Counted from the first letter of the stretch, positions 52,145 to 61,933 are shown. The stretch: 64,000 bases of DNA from Humisphaera borealis (GCF_015169395.1 NZ_CP063458.1:1240001-1304000); one strand, 5' to 3'. Numbers and translations: made by a program. The notes: generated from the sequence alone by a model not told the origin.

Positions 52145-54067
52145 ATGAACTACCGTGCGATTATTCCTCCTCCTCCGCGACCGACCCCCGCCAGCACGCC
52201 GGCGGGAAAGGCCAGCAGTTCCGTGAAGGAAGCAGCAGCTGCAGCCGCGATCCTGGAAAGCCCCCTCATCGGTTCCGGTTCACTCGAGGAAGCTGACCGG
52301 CGCGTGCAAGTACTGCTTGATATGGGCGTCTCCCGGGGGTACCTCACCTACGAAGAGCTGAACGAAAAGCTCCCCGACGAAGTCGTCTCCCCCGATAAGC
52401 TCGATTCGCTCCTGATGCGCATCGACGAGATGGGCATCAAGCTCATCGACGAGTTCGATATCGCCGACCACCAGAAGGGTGGCAAGAAGAAGGGCGCTGC
52501 CGTCGTCGAGCTGCCCCCCACGCCGGCGCTGCCGGTCGTGCCCGTCGTCACCAAGAAGGGTTCGAGCGTCAAGCCGATCCTTCCCATGAAGGGTGCCGAC
52601 GACGACAAGGCGATCGATACCGACGACGACGGCGAAGAGATTGACCTGTCGCTCGAAGAGGAACTCGCTGAAGCGTCGACCAAGCGGATCGACGACCCCG
52701 TTCGCATGTATCTCACCCAGATGGGCGAGATCCCCCTGCTCACCCGCGAGCAGGAAATCGGGTTGGCCAAGAAAATCGAAATCACCCGCAAGATCTTCCG
52801 CTCGAAGGTGCTCGAATCCGACTACTGCCTGCAGTCGGCCGTCGAGATCCTTCAGCAGGTCGAGGAAGGCGATCTTCCCTTCGACCGGACGATGAAGATC
52901 AGCACCGACGAAGGGATGGCTGACAAGGGCACCATCTCGCAGCGCATCCCCACGAATTTGAGCAGCGTGCGCATCATGCTGCAGCGCAACCGCGACGAGT
53001 GGGAGAAGCTCAAAGACTGCAAGAACAAAAAGGAAGCCGACGAACTCCGCATGGCGGTCCGCCGCCGTCGCCGTCGCGCCACCAAGCTGCTCGAAGAACT
53101 CGCGCTGCGCACCAGCAAGGTGACGCCGCTGATGAAGAAGCTCAACTCCATCTCCACCAAGATGGTCGAGCTGGAACAGCGCATCGCCGAGCTTCAGAAG
53201 GTGAAGAATCCCGGCGAAGACTTGGAAGTCTGCCAGGAAGAGCTGGCCGGCCTTCAGGACCTGGTGCTGGAAGACGCACAGGATCTGCACCGCCGGGTGA
53301 CGGCGATTCGCAAGATCTTCTTCAAGTACGAAGACGCCAAGCGGAAGCTGTCGGGCGGTAACCTCCGCCTGGTGGTGTCGATCGCCAAGAAGTACCGCAA
53401 CCGTGGCCTGTCATTCCTGGACATCATCCAGGAAGGCAACACCGGCCTGATGCGCGCCGTCGACAAGTACGAATACCGCCGCGGCTTCAAGTTCAGCACG
53501 TATGCCACCTGGTGGATTCGCCAGGCGATCACGCGAGCCATCGCCGATCATGCCCGCACCATCCGTATTCCGGTGCACATGATCGAAACGATGAGCAAGC
53601 TGCGGAACATCAGCAAGGGCCTGATGCAGGAGCTCGGCCGCGAGCCGACCATCGAAGAAATCGCCAAGAAGGCGAAGATGGCCGTCAGCGAAACCCGCCG
53701 CGTGCTGAAGATCAGCCGTCACCCGATCTCGCTCGACCGCCCGGTCGGCGAGAGCGAAGACAGCTACTTCGGCGACTTCATTGAAGACGAGAAGGCCGAG
53801 AACCCGGTCGAGTCGGCGACGCAGGAAATGCTCAAGGACAAGATCGAGCAGGTCCTTAAGACGCTGACCTATCGCGAGCGCGAGATCATCAAGCTCCGCT
53901 ACGGCATCGGCGACGGCTACACCTACACGCTCGAAGAAGTGGGCCGGATCTTCAAGGTCACCCGCGAACGCGTGCGTCAGGTCGAAGCCAAGGCGATCCG
54001 CAAACTGCAGCATCCGGTCCGGGCAAGGAAGCTGGAAGGTTTCCTACCGGGCGGAGTAACGCAGTAA
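52145..54067 (+). CDS. rpoD: Primary sigma factor RpoD
   Basis: 640 residues from the ATG at 52145; the frame is open for 59 codons upstream but these have no family similarity. A Pro-rich start leads into region 1.1 and an acidic linker, then region 1.2 ('[22 protein letters not shown]'). A charged non-conserved stretch (about residues 235-400) precedes region 2 ('[16 protein letters not shown]', '[20 protein letters not shown]', '[13 protein letters not shown]'), region 3 and region 4 ('[14 protein letters not shown]', '[16 protein letters not shown]'). It directs core RNA polymerase to housekeeping promoters. Confidence 0.95.
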   Translation: MNYRAIIPPPPRPTPASTPAGKASSSVKEAAAAAAILESPLIGSGSLEEADRRVQVLLDMGVSRGYLTYEELNEKLPDEVVSPDKLDSLLMRIDEMGIKLIDEFDIADHQKGGKKKGAAVVELPPTPALPVVPVVTKKGSSVKPILPMKGADDDKAIDTDDDGEEIDLSLEEELAEASTKRIDDPVRMYLTQMGEIPLLTREQEIGLAKKIEITRKIFRSKVLESDYCLQSAVEILQQVEEGDLPFDRTMKISTDEGMADKGTISQRIPTNLSSVRIMLQRNRDEWEKLKDCKNKKEADELRMAVRRRRRRATKLLEELALRTSKVTPLMKKLNSISTKMVELEQRIAELQKVKNPGEDLEVCQEELAGLQDLVLEDAQDLHRRVTAIRKIFFKYEDAKRKLSGGNLRLVVSIAKKYRNRGLSFLDIIQEGNTGLMRAVDKYEYRRGFKFSTYATWWIRQAITRAIADHARTIRIPVHMIETMSKLRNISKGLMQELGREPTIEEIAKKAKMAVSETRRVLKISRHPISLDRPVGESEDSYFGDFIEDEKAENPVESATQEMLKDKIEQVLKTLTYREREIIKLRYGIGDGYTYTLEEVGRIFKVTRERVRQVEAKAIRKLQHPVRARKLEGFLPGGVTQ

Positions 54068-54091
54068 GTATTTCGAACGTGGTAAACACAT

Positions 54092-54129
54092 TCGGGCGTG
54101 GTCACCTCAGGTGGCCACGCCCGTTCTGT
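54092..54129 (+). terminator. Rho-independent terminator after rpoD
   Basis: CGGGCGTGGTCACCT pairs with AGGTGGCCACGCCCG across a two-base loop (54092-54122), with one mismatch, and is followed by TTCTGTTT. It lies 25 bases after the rpoD stop. Confidence 0.75.
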
Positions 54130-54168
54130 TTATGCGTCGCGGGTCCGATTTCCTTGAGGCTTTATGCC

Positions 54169-55383
54169 TCAGAAGTCTTCCTTCGTCAGCCTTCCGTCCC
54201 GATTGCGGTCCAGCCGATCGAACAACGGCGGCGGGCCCTTGAACTCATCTTTTGTGACCTTGCCGTCGCTGTTGGCGTCTTCGCGGGTGCGAATCTGGTC
54301 CCAGGAAACGCCGGCGCGGCCTGCGGGCCGTGTCGCCGCCCCGGGCTGACCTCCAATCGCTCCGGGCCGCGCGACCGCCTGACTCTTTGACTCTGTTGCC
54401 AGTGGTTCGTCGGTGGCCGGTTGGGTTCCCTTGAGGTGCCGGTCGAAGAAGTCCTGCACGATCGTCTCCAACTCCGGACCGCCAAACCCCGTTCCGTGCC
54501 CGGCCCCTTCGATCGTGTGGAATCGCACCCGTACGCCGACCGACTTCAAAGCGCCGTAGAGGAGTTCGCTCTGATGATGCGCGACGGTGGGGTCCTGGTC
54601 GCCGTGCACGATCAGGAACGGCGGGTCATCTTTACTGACATAGGTGATTGGATTGGCCTTAGCGACCTTGTCCTTGTTTTCCTGGATCGCCCCGCCGATG
54701 AGGCGCGATTCCGGTGAGTCGGCAGCGTTGTGGATTGCCCTTCCCTTGTTGAGCGCGTGTGCGTCCATCTGCAATAGGTCGGTCGGCCCGTAGTAGTCGC
54801 AAACTGCCTGCACCCGGCTGGATTGATCGAGATTCGGACCGACATCGAACCCCTTCACATCGCCGCTCGTGCCCAATAGCGCGACAAGGTGGCCGCCGGC
54901 CGAGCTTCCCCAGACCGCGAAGCGATTCGCGTCCAGATTGTGTTCTTTGGCATGTGCCCGAAGCCATCGGATGGCCGCTTTGCAGTCTTCGATCTGTGCC
55001 GGAAAGATCGCGTCGCCGCTGAGGCGATAGCCGATGCTGGCAACCGCGTAGCCGCGGGCCATGTAATTGTCACGTGCGGGCGGGCACCCGTCCTTGCTGC
55101 CGGCGGCCCACCCGCCGCCGTGAACCCAGATGATCACTGGCAGCGGCGCATCGGCCTTCTCGGGGATGTAAAGGTCGAGCTTCTGCCGGGCGTGGCCGTC
55201 GGTAACGTAGGGAAGATCGCGAGACACTTTGACGCCCTCAGGCACCCGTGGCGCGGGGACCGGCGGTCGTGCCTGGGTGTTCGGCTGCTGGGCGCTGGCG
55301 GACGTCGCCACAACGATGGTCAGGGCAAGTGCTCCGAAGTTGAGAACGTACGACGCGAGAAGGAGGGATCGTGTAGTTTTCAC
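54169..55383 (-). CDS. Secreted alpha/beta-hydrolase esterase with two EF-hands
   Basis: The start is placed at the GTG at 55383 (GGGAT just upstream), before the signal 'SLLLASYVLNFGALALTIVVATSASAQ'. The hydrolase domain has 'IIWVHGGGWAAGSKDG' (oxyanion hole), the nucleophile in 'VWGSSAGGHL', Asp in 'VHGDQDPTV' and His in 'EGAGHGTG', as in BD-FAE/HSL-type carbohydrate esterases. After a Pro/Ala/Gly linker, two calcium loops close the protein ('DANSDGKVTKDEF', 'DRNRDGRLTKEDF'). It probably removes acyl groups from polysaccharides outside the cytoplasm. It converges with rpoD. Confidence 0.85.
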   Translation of the reverse strand: MKTTRSLLLASYVLNFGALALTIVVATSASAQQPNTQARPPVPAPRVPEGVKVSRDLPYVTDGHARQKLDLYIPEKADAPLPVIIWVHGGGWAAGSKDGCPPARDNYMARGYAVASIGYRLSGDAIFPAQIEDCKAAIRWLRAHAKEHNLDANRFAVWGSSAGGHLVALLGTSGDVKGFDVGPNLDQSSRVQAVCDYYGPTDLLQMDAHALNKGRAIHNAADSPESRLIGGAIQENKDKVAKANPITYVSKDDPPFLIVHGDQDPTVAHHQSELLYGALKSVGVRVRFHTIEGAGHGTGFGGPELETIVQDFFDRHLKGTQPATDEPLATESKSQAVARPGAIGGQPGAATRPAGRAGVSWDQIRTREDANSDGKVTKDEFKGPPPLFDRLDRNRDGRLTKEDF

Positions 55384-55547
55384 ATCCCGTATAACGTGGA
55401 CTGCGGTCAAACCTTTCAGTTGCCTCTGATCGATTTTGTGAGGGCCATAGCACCGCAGTCGGACGATTCGCCATTTCATGAACAGGCAAGGCCCATAGAA
55501 CGATCAACTGGTCTGACAGTTGTTTGTTACAGTCGGTCGGCCTTGGG

Positions 55548-56105
55548 TTATGTCGGAACGCTCTTTCGTACGTCGCTGAGAATTGACTCGGTCTTGTGGA
55601 TCGCACACCAACGGTGGATGTATTCCCAATCAAGGTTCTCACCTGAAACAGTCAGTACGCTGCGGACGTCGTCAAGATCCTTGGCCCGCTTTCCTTGTCG
55701 GGACCAACGTAGCTTCGTTATCACGACGTCTTCGGCAGTCGCGACGAAAACCGGATTACCGTTGTATTTCACTTTGCGCCGTCGCAGGAACCGCTCGCGA
55801 TCGTGTGGATCCTCGCTAATCAAGAACAATTCGATCTGGAAGGCTGAATCGATGTGTCGAATCTTCCAGCGATAAGTTCCGGTGACCGTTTCGAAAGACA
55901 TCTGGCTATCAAGCAGATAGCCGGGTCCTAGTTGATCTGCAATGGCCCCAATTGGAACGTCTCGGAGCTCCACAACGAAATCGGCATCCTTCGTCGACCG
56001 CGGAATCCCGTAGACGTTGCTGGAGAGGGAACCGACAACCATGTACGGCACCTTTGCACGATCAAGCGCCTGAACAACCTCCCACATAAAGTCTTGGGAA
56101 GTCAT
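55548..56105 (-). CDS. Nucleotidyltransferase-fold protein
   Basis: 185 residues. 'VPYMVVGSLSSNVYGIPRSTKDADFVVEL' carries the GS-x(n)-D-x-D metal site of the nucleotidyltransferase superfamily, and 'EDVVITKLRWSRQGKRAKDLDDVRSVL' is the C-terminal signature of the DUF6036/AbiEii-like group. The start codon overlaps the stop of the small gene upstream (ATGA), so the two are co-translated. Such pairs recur in planctomycetes and cyanobacteria; a toxin-antitoxin role is plausible but unproved. Confidence 0.68.
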   Translation of the reverse strand: MTSQDFMWEVVQALDRAKVPYMVVGSLSSNVYGIPRSTKDADFVVELRDVPIGAIADQLGPGYLLDSQMSFETVTGTYRWKIRHIDSAFQIELFLISEDPHDRERFLRRRKVKYNGNPVFVATAEDVVITKLRWSRQGKRAKDLDDVRSVLTVSGENLDWEYIHRWCAIHKTESILSDVRKSVPT

Positions 56106-56332
56106 CGGGAAAGCTCCAGCTTTTCACCTAATGCAATCCGCTTGCGGAGGAGTTCCAGTACCTTGGCGTCGTCGGCATTCGGGTTCATGTCTCGAATACC
56201 GGCCTTCGTCCACTCGCAGGCAAAGTCGAAGAGCTCTGGTCCGGCCAGAAATCGTTGCTCCTCCGTCATTGCCTTCGCGGACGTCACTTTGTCCAGAAAG
56301 ACCTGGTCGATGAGGTGCGGGCTGGGTTCCAT
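56102..56332 (-). CDS. Small partner of the nucleotidyltransferase
   Basis: 76 residues from the ATG at 56332 with GGAG nine bases upstream; a TTG at 56404 is a less likely start. The sequence is helical and acidic ('MTEEQRFLAGPELFDFACEW', 'AGIRDMNPNADDAKVLELLR'). This composition is familiar from short proteins encoded just before nucleotidyltransferase-fold genes, but no function is assigned. It overlaps the next gene by four bases. Confidence 0.6.
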   Translation of the reverse strand: MEPSPHLIDQVFLDKVTSAKAMTEEQRFLAGPELFDFACEWTKAGIRDMNPNADDAKVLELLRKRIALGEKLELSR

Positions 56333-56471
56333 TTCAGTCTGTCTCCAATAGGCGATTGTAAGCGCGGTCTTCCGATCGTCCAATGCCGAGTCGCCTTGGG
56401 ACAAGAACAGTGAATTTCGCGTCGTTCGTTATGCCGTGCACCGACAGTTCCCATTGGTATGATCGGGCGGT

Positions 56472-57404
56472 ATGCGAAGCTTGTTCTTGGTACTGGGATT
56501 GGCATTGCTAGGAGTGGTTGCTGCGGCGCAGGCCGCAGATTCCCCACAAACTGGATCCTCTCCCAAGCCCAAACCGCTCATCGCGATCATCGTCGGCCCG
56601 ACGAATCATCCCCCGGGCACGCACGAAGTGGCCGCCAGCGGGCGGTTGATCGCCCATTGCCTGCAGAACATGTCCAATCTGCCCGGCGTCTCGGCCGAGG
56701 TGTTCTACGAGTGGCCGAAGGACGATGTGCTCGACAAGGCGGCCGCACTCGTCTTCACCGGCGACAATTTCCCGGGCGTAACGCTCAACGACAGCAAGTC
56801 TGTCCTCGCAAAGATCGACGCAATGGCAAAGCGCGGCTGCGGCATCGTGTGCATTCACTACGCCACCGGCCTGCGAAAGCAGGACGTCCCGCCGGACGGC
56901 ACACATCCCCTGCTCGCCTGGACCGGCGGGTACTTTGCCACCAAGTGCGATCACCACCAGTCGATCGCCAGGATTTATCCTGCGGCCACCATTACGCCGG
57001 GCGGCGGCGACCATCCTGTCCTACGTGGCTGGAAAGAGTTCAGTCTCCGGGACGAACCCTACATCAACAACTACTTCGGCAAGGACGGCAACAAGCCCGC
57101 GCCGAACGTGACGGCGATCGCCACATCAATGCTGCCGCCGGAGAGCCCGAAGAAGGAAACTGTCGCCTGGGCGGTGAACCGCGACGACGGCGGCCGCGGA
57201 ATGGGCATCGTCATGCCCCACTTCTTTGCCAACTGGAAGAACGAGGATCTGCGCAAGTGCATCCTCAACGGCATCGTCTGGGCGGCAAAGCTGGAGGTTC
57301 CGGCCGAAGGCGTCAACACGTCGTTGCCGGACCTTGTCACCTTCAAGCCCGAGGCATTGGAGCCCAGGCCCAAGGCGACCCAGCCAGCCGCACCCAAAAA
57401 GTAG
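56472..57404 (+). CDS. ThuA-like secreted protein
   Basis: 310 residues with signal peptide 'LFLVLGLALLGVVAAAQA'. The mature part is a class I glutamine amidotransferase-like ThuA fold: 'LIAIIVGPTNHPPGTHEVAA', 'AALVFTGDNFPG', 'GCGIVCIHYATG', 'GYFATKCDHHQS', 'GGGDHPVLRGWKEF', 'MGIVMPHFFANW'. ThuA-domain proteins are abundant in planctomycetes and are linked to sugar metabolism, although the reaction is unknown. A Pro/Lys-rich tail ends the protein. The TSUP transporter gene starts 34 bases later. Confidence 0.82.
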   Translation: MRSLFLVLGLALLGVVAAAQAADSPQTGSSPKPKPLIAIIVGPTNHPPGTHEVAASGRLIAHCLQNMSNLPGVSAEVFYEWPKDDVLDKAAALVFTGDNFPGVTLNDSKSVLAKIDAMAKRGCGIVCIHYATGLRKQDVPPDGTHPLLAWTGGYFATKCDHHQSIARIYPAATITPGGGDHPVLRGWKEFSLRDEPYINNYFGKDGNKPAPNVTAIATSMLPPESPKKETVAWAVNRDDGGRGMGIVMPHFFANWKNEDLRKCILNGIVWAAKLEVPAEGVNTSLPDLVTFKPEALEPRPKATQPAAPKK

Positions 57405-57438
57405 ATTCTGCCGCGAACACGCCTAAAGTGCCGGTTCA

Positions 57439-58224
57439 ATGACCTTCGTTCTCGTCGCCCTTGCCGCCTTCATCGCCGCCGCGATCAATTCCGTCGCCGG
57501 CGGCGGCACGTTCCTGACTTTCCCCACGCTGACTGACGGTCTTCGCCTGAGCGAGAAGGTCGCCAACATGACCAGCACCATCGGCTTGTGGCCGGGGTCG
57601 GCGTCCGGGATTTACGCCGCCCGCAAAGACATCCGCCGGATCCCCTATTCGATTGTAGTCAGCTATAGCGTAATCAGCCTCGTCGGCGGGATCGCCGGTT
57701 CGATCATACTGCGCTACTACACCTCGCCGGCGACCTTCCGGTTGGTCATCCCCTGGTTGCTGCTGTTCGCAACGCTCGTCTTCGCCGCCAGCAAACCGAT
57801 CGCCCGCTGGGCCGGCGCGAAGCACGGCCATCGCACACTCGGCTGGACGGTAATCGTCGGTGTGATACAGCTCGTCATCTCCCTCTACGGCGGATACTTT
57901 GGTGCCGGCATCGGCGTGCTGATGCTGGCGGGGCTCTCATTTGCCGGCCTCGAAGACATCCACCAGATGAACGCCCTAAAGGTGTTGCTGGCGACGCTGA
58001 TCAATGGTGTGGCGGCGGTCGTCTTTCTCGTCGGCTCGTTCGGGGCCGGGGCCGAGAACGCCGTCAACTGGCAGGTCGCCGGAACGATGGCTGGGGCGTC
58101 CATCGTCGGCGGTTTTCTGGGGATGGGCCTGGCCCGCCGAATACCGCCGCTGGTGCTGCGGATCATCATCCTGCTCGTCGGTTTCGGACTGACCGGGATG
58201 TACTTCATTCGCGCCTACGGCTGA
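57439..58224 (+). CDS. TSUP-family (TauE/SafE) membrane transporter
   Basis: 261 residues, highly hydrophobic with about seven or eight membrane spans. 'FIAAAINSVAGGGTFLTFPTL' and 'GGYFGAGIGVLMLAGLSFAG' are the two family signature loops containing the N-S-x-A-G-G-G-x-x-x-x-F-P and G-x-x-G-x-G patterns. TSUP proteins export sulfite or sulfur-containing organic anions; the substrate here is unknown. It probably shares a transcript with the ThuA-like gene. Confidence 0.85.
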   Translation: MTFVLVALAAFIAAAINSVAGGGTFLTFPTLTDGLRLSEKVANMTSTIGLWPGSASGIYAARKDIRRIPYSIVVSYSVISLVGGIAGSIILRYYTSPATFRLVIPWLLLFATLVFAASKPIARWAGAKHGHRTLGWTVIVGVIQLVISLYGGYFGAGIGVLMLAGLSFAGLEDIHQMNALKVLLATLINGVAAVVFLVGSFGAGAENAVNWQVAGTMAGASIVGGFLGMGLARRIPPLVLRIIILLVGFGLTGMYFIRAYG

Positions 58225-58403
58225 TCGGTCGCCCTGATCTGCCTGCGTCAATCCCATGGCCGCCTGTTGGAATCACGACGGCAGACGCAGCCGGTCGCGG
58301 GTCTCCCCTTGACGTCTCGCCGACAACGTCGATGATTCGCGCGATCCATCGGGCGATGGCCCCGGCTTCGCCGGACGCCCCTGGGATTCGAGGAAAACCA
58401 ACC

Positions 58404-59504
58404 ATGAAAATCCGCGACGCAAAGTCCTGTCGTTTTGACCTTGTCAGCCTCGGCGAATCGATGATCCGCCTGTCCCCGCCGCAGCACGGCCGAATCGAGT
58501 TCGCTCCCGTGCTCGAACAGTGGGTCGGCGGCGGTGAGTACAACGTCTCGTACGCCTTGTCTCGCCTCGGTCTTCGCACCAGCTGGATCGGCGGACTGAA
58601 CTCGTCGCCGATGGGCGCTGTCATTCGCAACCACGCCCGCGCGGTCGGCATGGACGTCAGCTACGTCGTCGAGCGCAAGTATGACGGCGTCGGCAAGAAA
58701 GACCGCATCGGCCTGAACTTCACCGAAGTCGGTGTGGCGAAGCGCGGAAGTGTCACCCTTTACGATCGCGGTCACACCGCCACCAGCGGCATGCAGCCCG
58801 GCGACGTCAACTGGAAGAAGCTGTTCAACGAAGACGGCGTCCGCTGGCTGCACACCGGCGGCATCTTCGCGTCGCTCTCGGAGTCCACGCGTCTCGTCGC
58901 CGCCGAGGCCGTCAAGGCAGCCCACGAAGCCGGCACGATCGTCAGCTACGACCTCAACTTCCGCTCGAAGCTCTGGAGCAGCAAAGACGCGATCGCCACC
59001 ACCAAGCCGCTCGTGCCCTACATCGACGTGCTGATCGGCAACGAGGAAGACTTCGAACAGGTGCTCGGCTTCGAAGCCGAAGGCGTTGACGTCCACAAGG
59101 CTGGCGCATTGGATGTCGGCCCGTTCAAGGCAATGGTCGAGCGCGTGGTCAAGACGTTTCCCAACGTCAAGGTCGTCGGCACCACGCTTCGCGGCGTGAA
59201 GACCGCCACCATTAACGACTGGTCGGCGATCATGTGGGCCCGCGACGGCGACAGCGCCACCGGCAAGTTCTATGACGGCCCCAACTTCCCCGACCTCGAA
59301 ATCGAAGACCGCGTAGGCGGCGGCGACGGCTTCGCCAGCGGCTTCACCTACGGCTTCCTTGCCGGCAAGACCCCGCAGGAATGCGTGAACCTCGGCGTCG
59401 CCCACGGGGCGCTGCTCATGAGCACGATGGGCGACACCAGCCAGATCACGCTCGAAGAGCTGCTGCACATCGCCGGCGGCGGTAGCGCGCGGATTAAGCG
59501 TTGA
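58404..59504 (+). CDS. kdgK: PfkB-family sugar kinase, probable 2-keto-3-deoxygluconate kinase
   Basis: 366 residues from the ATG at 58404 (GAGGA ten bases upstream). 'FDLVSLGESMIRLSP' and 'VGGGEYNVSYALSRLGL' form the N-terminal PfkB signature, 'IVSYDLNFRSKLW' is typical of KDG kinases, and 'EDRVGGGDGFASGFTYGFL' contains the catalytic Asp (GGGD where most have GAGD). It should phosphorylate 2-keto-3-deoxygluconate to KDPG. It heads a cluster of sugar-acid enzymes in the same direction, which supports that substrate. Confidence 0.82.
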   Translation: MKIRDAKSCRFDLVSLGESMIRLSPPQHGRIEFAPVLEQWVGGGEYNVSYALSRLGLRTSWIGGLNSSPMGAVIRNHARAVGMDVSYVVERKYDGVGKKDRIGLNFTEVGVAKRGSVTLYDRGHTATSGMQPGDVNWKKLFNEDGVRWLHTGGIFASLSESTRLVAAEAVKAAHEAGTIVSYDLNFRSKLWSSKDAIATTKPLVPYIDVLIGNEEDFEQVLGFEAEGVDVHKAGALDVGPFKAMVERVVKTFPNVKVVGTTLRGVKTATINDWSAIMWARDGDSATGKFYDGPNFPDLEIEDRVGGGDGFASGFTYGFLAGKTPQECVNLGVAHGALLMSTMGDTSQITLEELLHIAGGGSARIKR

Positions 59505-59539
59505 CTTTATCCCCTCTCCTCCCTCAGAGGAGTAATCGA

Positions 59540-59636
59540 ACGGAGAATGAGGAACGAAAGAACCGGCGAACGCCAAGTCGCTCTCTGTATCCTTCGATTC
59601 TTCATTTTCCGTTCTTCATTCTTCATTCTCCATTCG
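59540..59636. repeat. Inverted repeat in the kdgK gap
   Basis: GGAGAATGAGGAACG near 59540 is mirrored by CGTTCTTCATTCTTCATTCTCC ending near 59632, with small differences. The element fills most of the 142-base gap between the kinase and the next gene. Confidence 0.5.
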
Positions 59637-59646
59637 GTCAGCGTCC

Positions 59647-60612
59647 ATGCGAATCCTTCTCTCCACCACCAGTTTCCAGGACACCCCCGGCAAGCACCAT
59701 GACGTGCTGAACGGCTCCGGCTTTGAGATCGTCCGCGAACGCGGGCCGCTCTCCGAAGCCCGCATGCTCGAACTCGTCACCACCAACGGCGGGTTCGACG
59801 GGCTGCTCAACGGCGACGACATCATCTCGGCCAAGGTCATCGACGCCGCCCTGCCGCGGCTGCGCGTGATCGCCAAGTACGGCATCGGCCTCGACTCGAT
59901 CGACGTCGGCCACGCCACGTCGCGGAAGATCCCCGTGCTGTTCACGCCCGGCGTGAACCACACGACCGTCGCCGAGCACACGTTCGGGCTCATGATCTCC
60001 GTCGCCAAGAACTTTTACTTCCACATGACGGCCGTGAAGGCCGGCAAGTGGAGCCGCAAGACCGGGTGTGAACTGGCGGGCAAGACGCTGGGCGTGATCG
60101 GCGTCGGCCGGATCGGCAAGGAAGTCATTAAACGCGGCAACGCCTTCGGCATGAGCTGCGTCGGCTGCGACGTCTATTGGGACGAAGAGTTCGCCAAGGC
60201 CAACAACGTCAAGCGAGCTGCGACCCCGCAGGATGTGCTGAAGCAGTGCGATGTCATTTCGCTGCACATGAACCTGACGCCGGAGACGCGCGGGTTCATC
60301 AACAAGGATACGCTGGCGACCATGAAGGACGGCGCGATCATCGTGAACACGGCTCGCGGCGGCCTGGTCGTCGATGAAGACATCGCCGCCGCCTGCCGCA
60401 GCGGGAAGCTCCGCGGGTATGCGGCGGACGTCGTCGAGCCCGAGCCGATGAAGACGCCGCACGTGTTCCAGGAAGTCGAAAACATCATCATCACGCCGCA
60501 CATCGGCAGCCGGACGAACGAAAGCGTTGAGCGGCAGGGCCTGCGGGCAGCGAACAACCTGGTTAACTATTTGAAGGGCGATCCGGACTTCATCCAGGCG
60601 AACAAGTTCTGA
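59647..60612 (+). CDS. D-2-hydroxyacid dehydrogenase (phosphoglycerate dehydrogenase-like)
   Basis: 321 residues. The NAD-binding motif is '[22 protein letters not shown]'-like (Gly-x-Gly-x-x-Gly). The catalytic triad appears as Arg in '[10 protein letters not shown]', Glu in the '[11 protein letters not shown]' region and His in '[12 protein letters not shown]'. The substrate domain begins '[17 protein letters not shown]'. Enzymes of this family reduce 2-keto acids with NAD(P)H; serine-pathway SerA lacks this context, so a sugar-acid or hydroxypyruvate-like substrate is more likely. Confidence 0.8.
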   Translation: MRILLSTTSFQDTPGKHHDVLNGSGFEIVRERGPLSEARMLELVTTNGGFDGLLNGDDIISAKVIDAALPRLRVIAKYGIGLDSIDVGHATSRKIPVLFTPGVNHTTVAEHTFGLMISVAKNFYFHMTAVKAGKWSRKTGCELAGKTLGVIGVGRIGKEVIKRGNAFGMSCVGCDVYWDEEFAKANNVKRAATPQDVLKQCDVISLHMNLTPETRGFINKDTLATMKDGAIIVNTARGGLVVDEDIAAACRSGKLRGYAADVVEPEPMKTPHVFQEVENIIITPHIGSRTNESVERQGLRAANNLVNYLKGDPDFIQANKF

Positions 60613-60616
60613 TTTA

Positions 60617-60800
60617 CCCCCTCTCCCCTGTACTCGGGGGAGAGGGTTAGGGTGAGGGGCCGAACGCAAGGCGTTATGATTCGCCAAAGAGAGCCCAGCG
60701 GCTCCGCCGCGCAGTCTTCCGAGCGCTGTAGCGAGATCGGCGAACCCTGACGTTCGGCCCCTCACCCTATCCCTCTCCCCCGAGTATGGGGGAGAGGGGA
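60617..60800. repeat. Long palindromic repeat, copy 1
   Basis: The left arm runs CCCCTCTCCCCTGTACTCGG and on to GGTGAGGGGCCGAACG. The right arm is its near-exact complement (CGTTCGGCCCCTCACCC to GGGGGAGAGGGG). Each arm also folds on itself around the TACT loop. A second copy lies at 61934-62077. Confidence 0.75.
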
Positions 60801-60825
60801 TCATGCGATGCATAACAGAAACATC

Positions 60826-61917
60826 ATGTCCAACCCCACCAACTACGTCATGCCCGCCGAGATCCACAACGCGATCGTCTCGGCCGCTTACCAGCATCGC
60901 GGCTTCACGAAGGACGAGGCCGAGGTCGCCGCCAAGTTCAGTGAGACGACCGCCCGCCATGGCATCAAGACGCACAACGCCCTCAAGGCGCTGCATCTGG
61001 ATGACCACATGGGCTCCAAGGCCGGCGGGTGCAAGCCGGGCGCGACCATCGAGAAGCTGCCTAGCAAGTACAAAGCCGTCGCCCGCTGGAACGCCAACCG
61101 CAAGCTCGGCCAGCCGACGGCCGTCGCGGCAATGGACGAGTGCATGCGCCTCGCCGACGAGTTCGGCGTCGGCGTTGTCACCGTCGACAACGCGTTCCAC
61201 TACCTCTGGGGCGGCGGATACGTCATTGATGCCGCCCGCAAAGGGTACATCGCCTACACCTGCTGTACGGCGGCGCTGGCTGAGGTTGTGCCCTTCGGCG
61301 GTAAGTCGCCGACGCTGGGCACCAACCCGCATTCGTGGGGCTTTCCCACGCAGGATGCCATCGGCTTCCCCATCTGCATCGACTGGGCGACCAGCGTTGT
61401 CGCGATGGGCCGCGTGCAGCAGTTCGCCCGCGAAGGCAAAGAGCTCAAGCCGGGTTGGGGCGTCGATAAAGACGGCAACCCCAGCACCGACCCCAACAAG
61501 GTGACATCCCTCTTCCCCTTCGGCGAGCACAAAGGCTACGGCCTGGCGTTGATCGACGAACTGATGGCCGCCTACACCGGCGGATCTATCCCCACCATCC
61601 GAAACCGCTGGACGCAGGGCGCCGCCGATGAAAAGCGCACCTGCGCGTTCTACTTTCAGTGCATCAAGGCGGACGCGCTGGCGGTCGACTTCGCCCAGGG
61701 CCGCAGCCAGACGGAAAACGTCAAGGCCGTCCTGGCCGACATCAAGGGTCACGGCAACGACAAGAGCATCTTCCCCGGCGAGATGGAAGCCAATGCCTAC
61801 GCCGCCAGCGTGAAGGCCGGCGGCCTGATCTTCACGGCAGCGGAGGTTGACGCGTTTGATACGATCGCGAAGGAAGCGGGCATTACGCTCGATCGGTCGA
61901 AGCTTCGGCAAATGTAA
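60826..61917 (+). CDS. LDH2-family malate/L-lactate-type dehydrogenase
   Basis: 363 residues from the ATG at 60826; an ATG six codons upstream, just outside the palindrome, is an alternative. 'FTKDEAEVAAKFSETTARHGIKTHNALKAL', 'TCCTAALAEVVPFGGKSPTLG', 'TNPHSWGFPT' and 'FGEHKGYGLALIDELMAAY' are the LDH2 (YlbC/YjmC) family signatures, a NAD(P)-binding fold unlike classical LDH. The usual 'R-x-S-N-H-x-G' active-site stretch reads 'VDNAFHYLWGGG' here, so the substrate may be unusual. It probably oxidises or reduces a sugar-derived 2-hydroxy acid. Confidence 0.8.
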   Translation: MSNPTNYVMPAEIHNAIVSAAYQHRGFTKDEAEVAAKFSETTARHGIKTHNALKALHLDDHMGSKAGGCKPGATIEKLPSKYKAVARWNANRKLGQPTAVAAMDECMRLADEFGVGVVTVDNAFHYLWGGGYVIDAARKGYIAYTCCTAALAEVVPFGGKSPTLGTNPHSWGFPTQDAIGFPICIDWATSVVAMGRVQQFAREGKELKPGWGVDKDGNPSTDPNKVTSLFPFGEHKGYGLALIDELMAAYTGGSIPTIRNRWTQGAADEKRTCAFYFQCIKADALAVDFAQGRSQTENVKAVLADIKGHGNDKSIFPGEMEANAYAASVKAGGLIFTAAEVDAFDTIAKEAGITLDRSKLRQM

Positions 61918-61933
61918 ACTGACGGCGACTTGC

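Noticed and set aside
51709-52146. Minus-strand frame of 145 codons upstream of rpoD
   Set aside because: No motif, no ribosome site, and it covers the expected rpoD promoter and leader.
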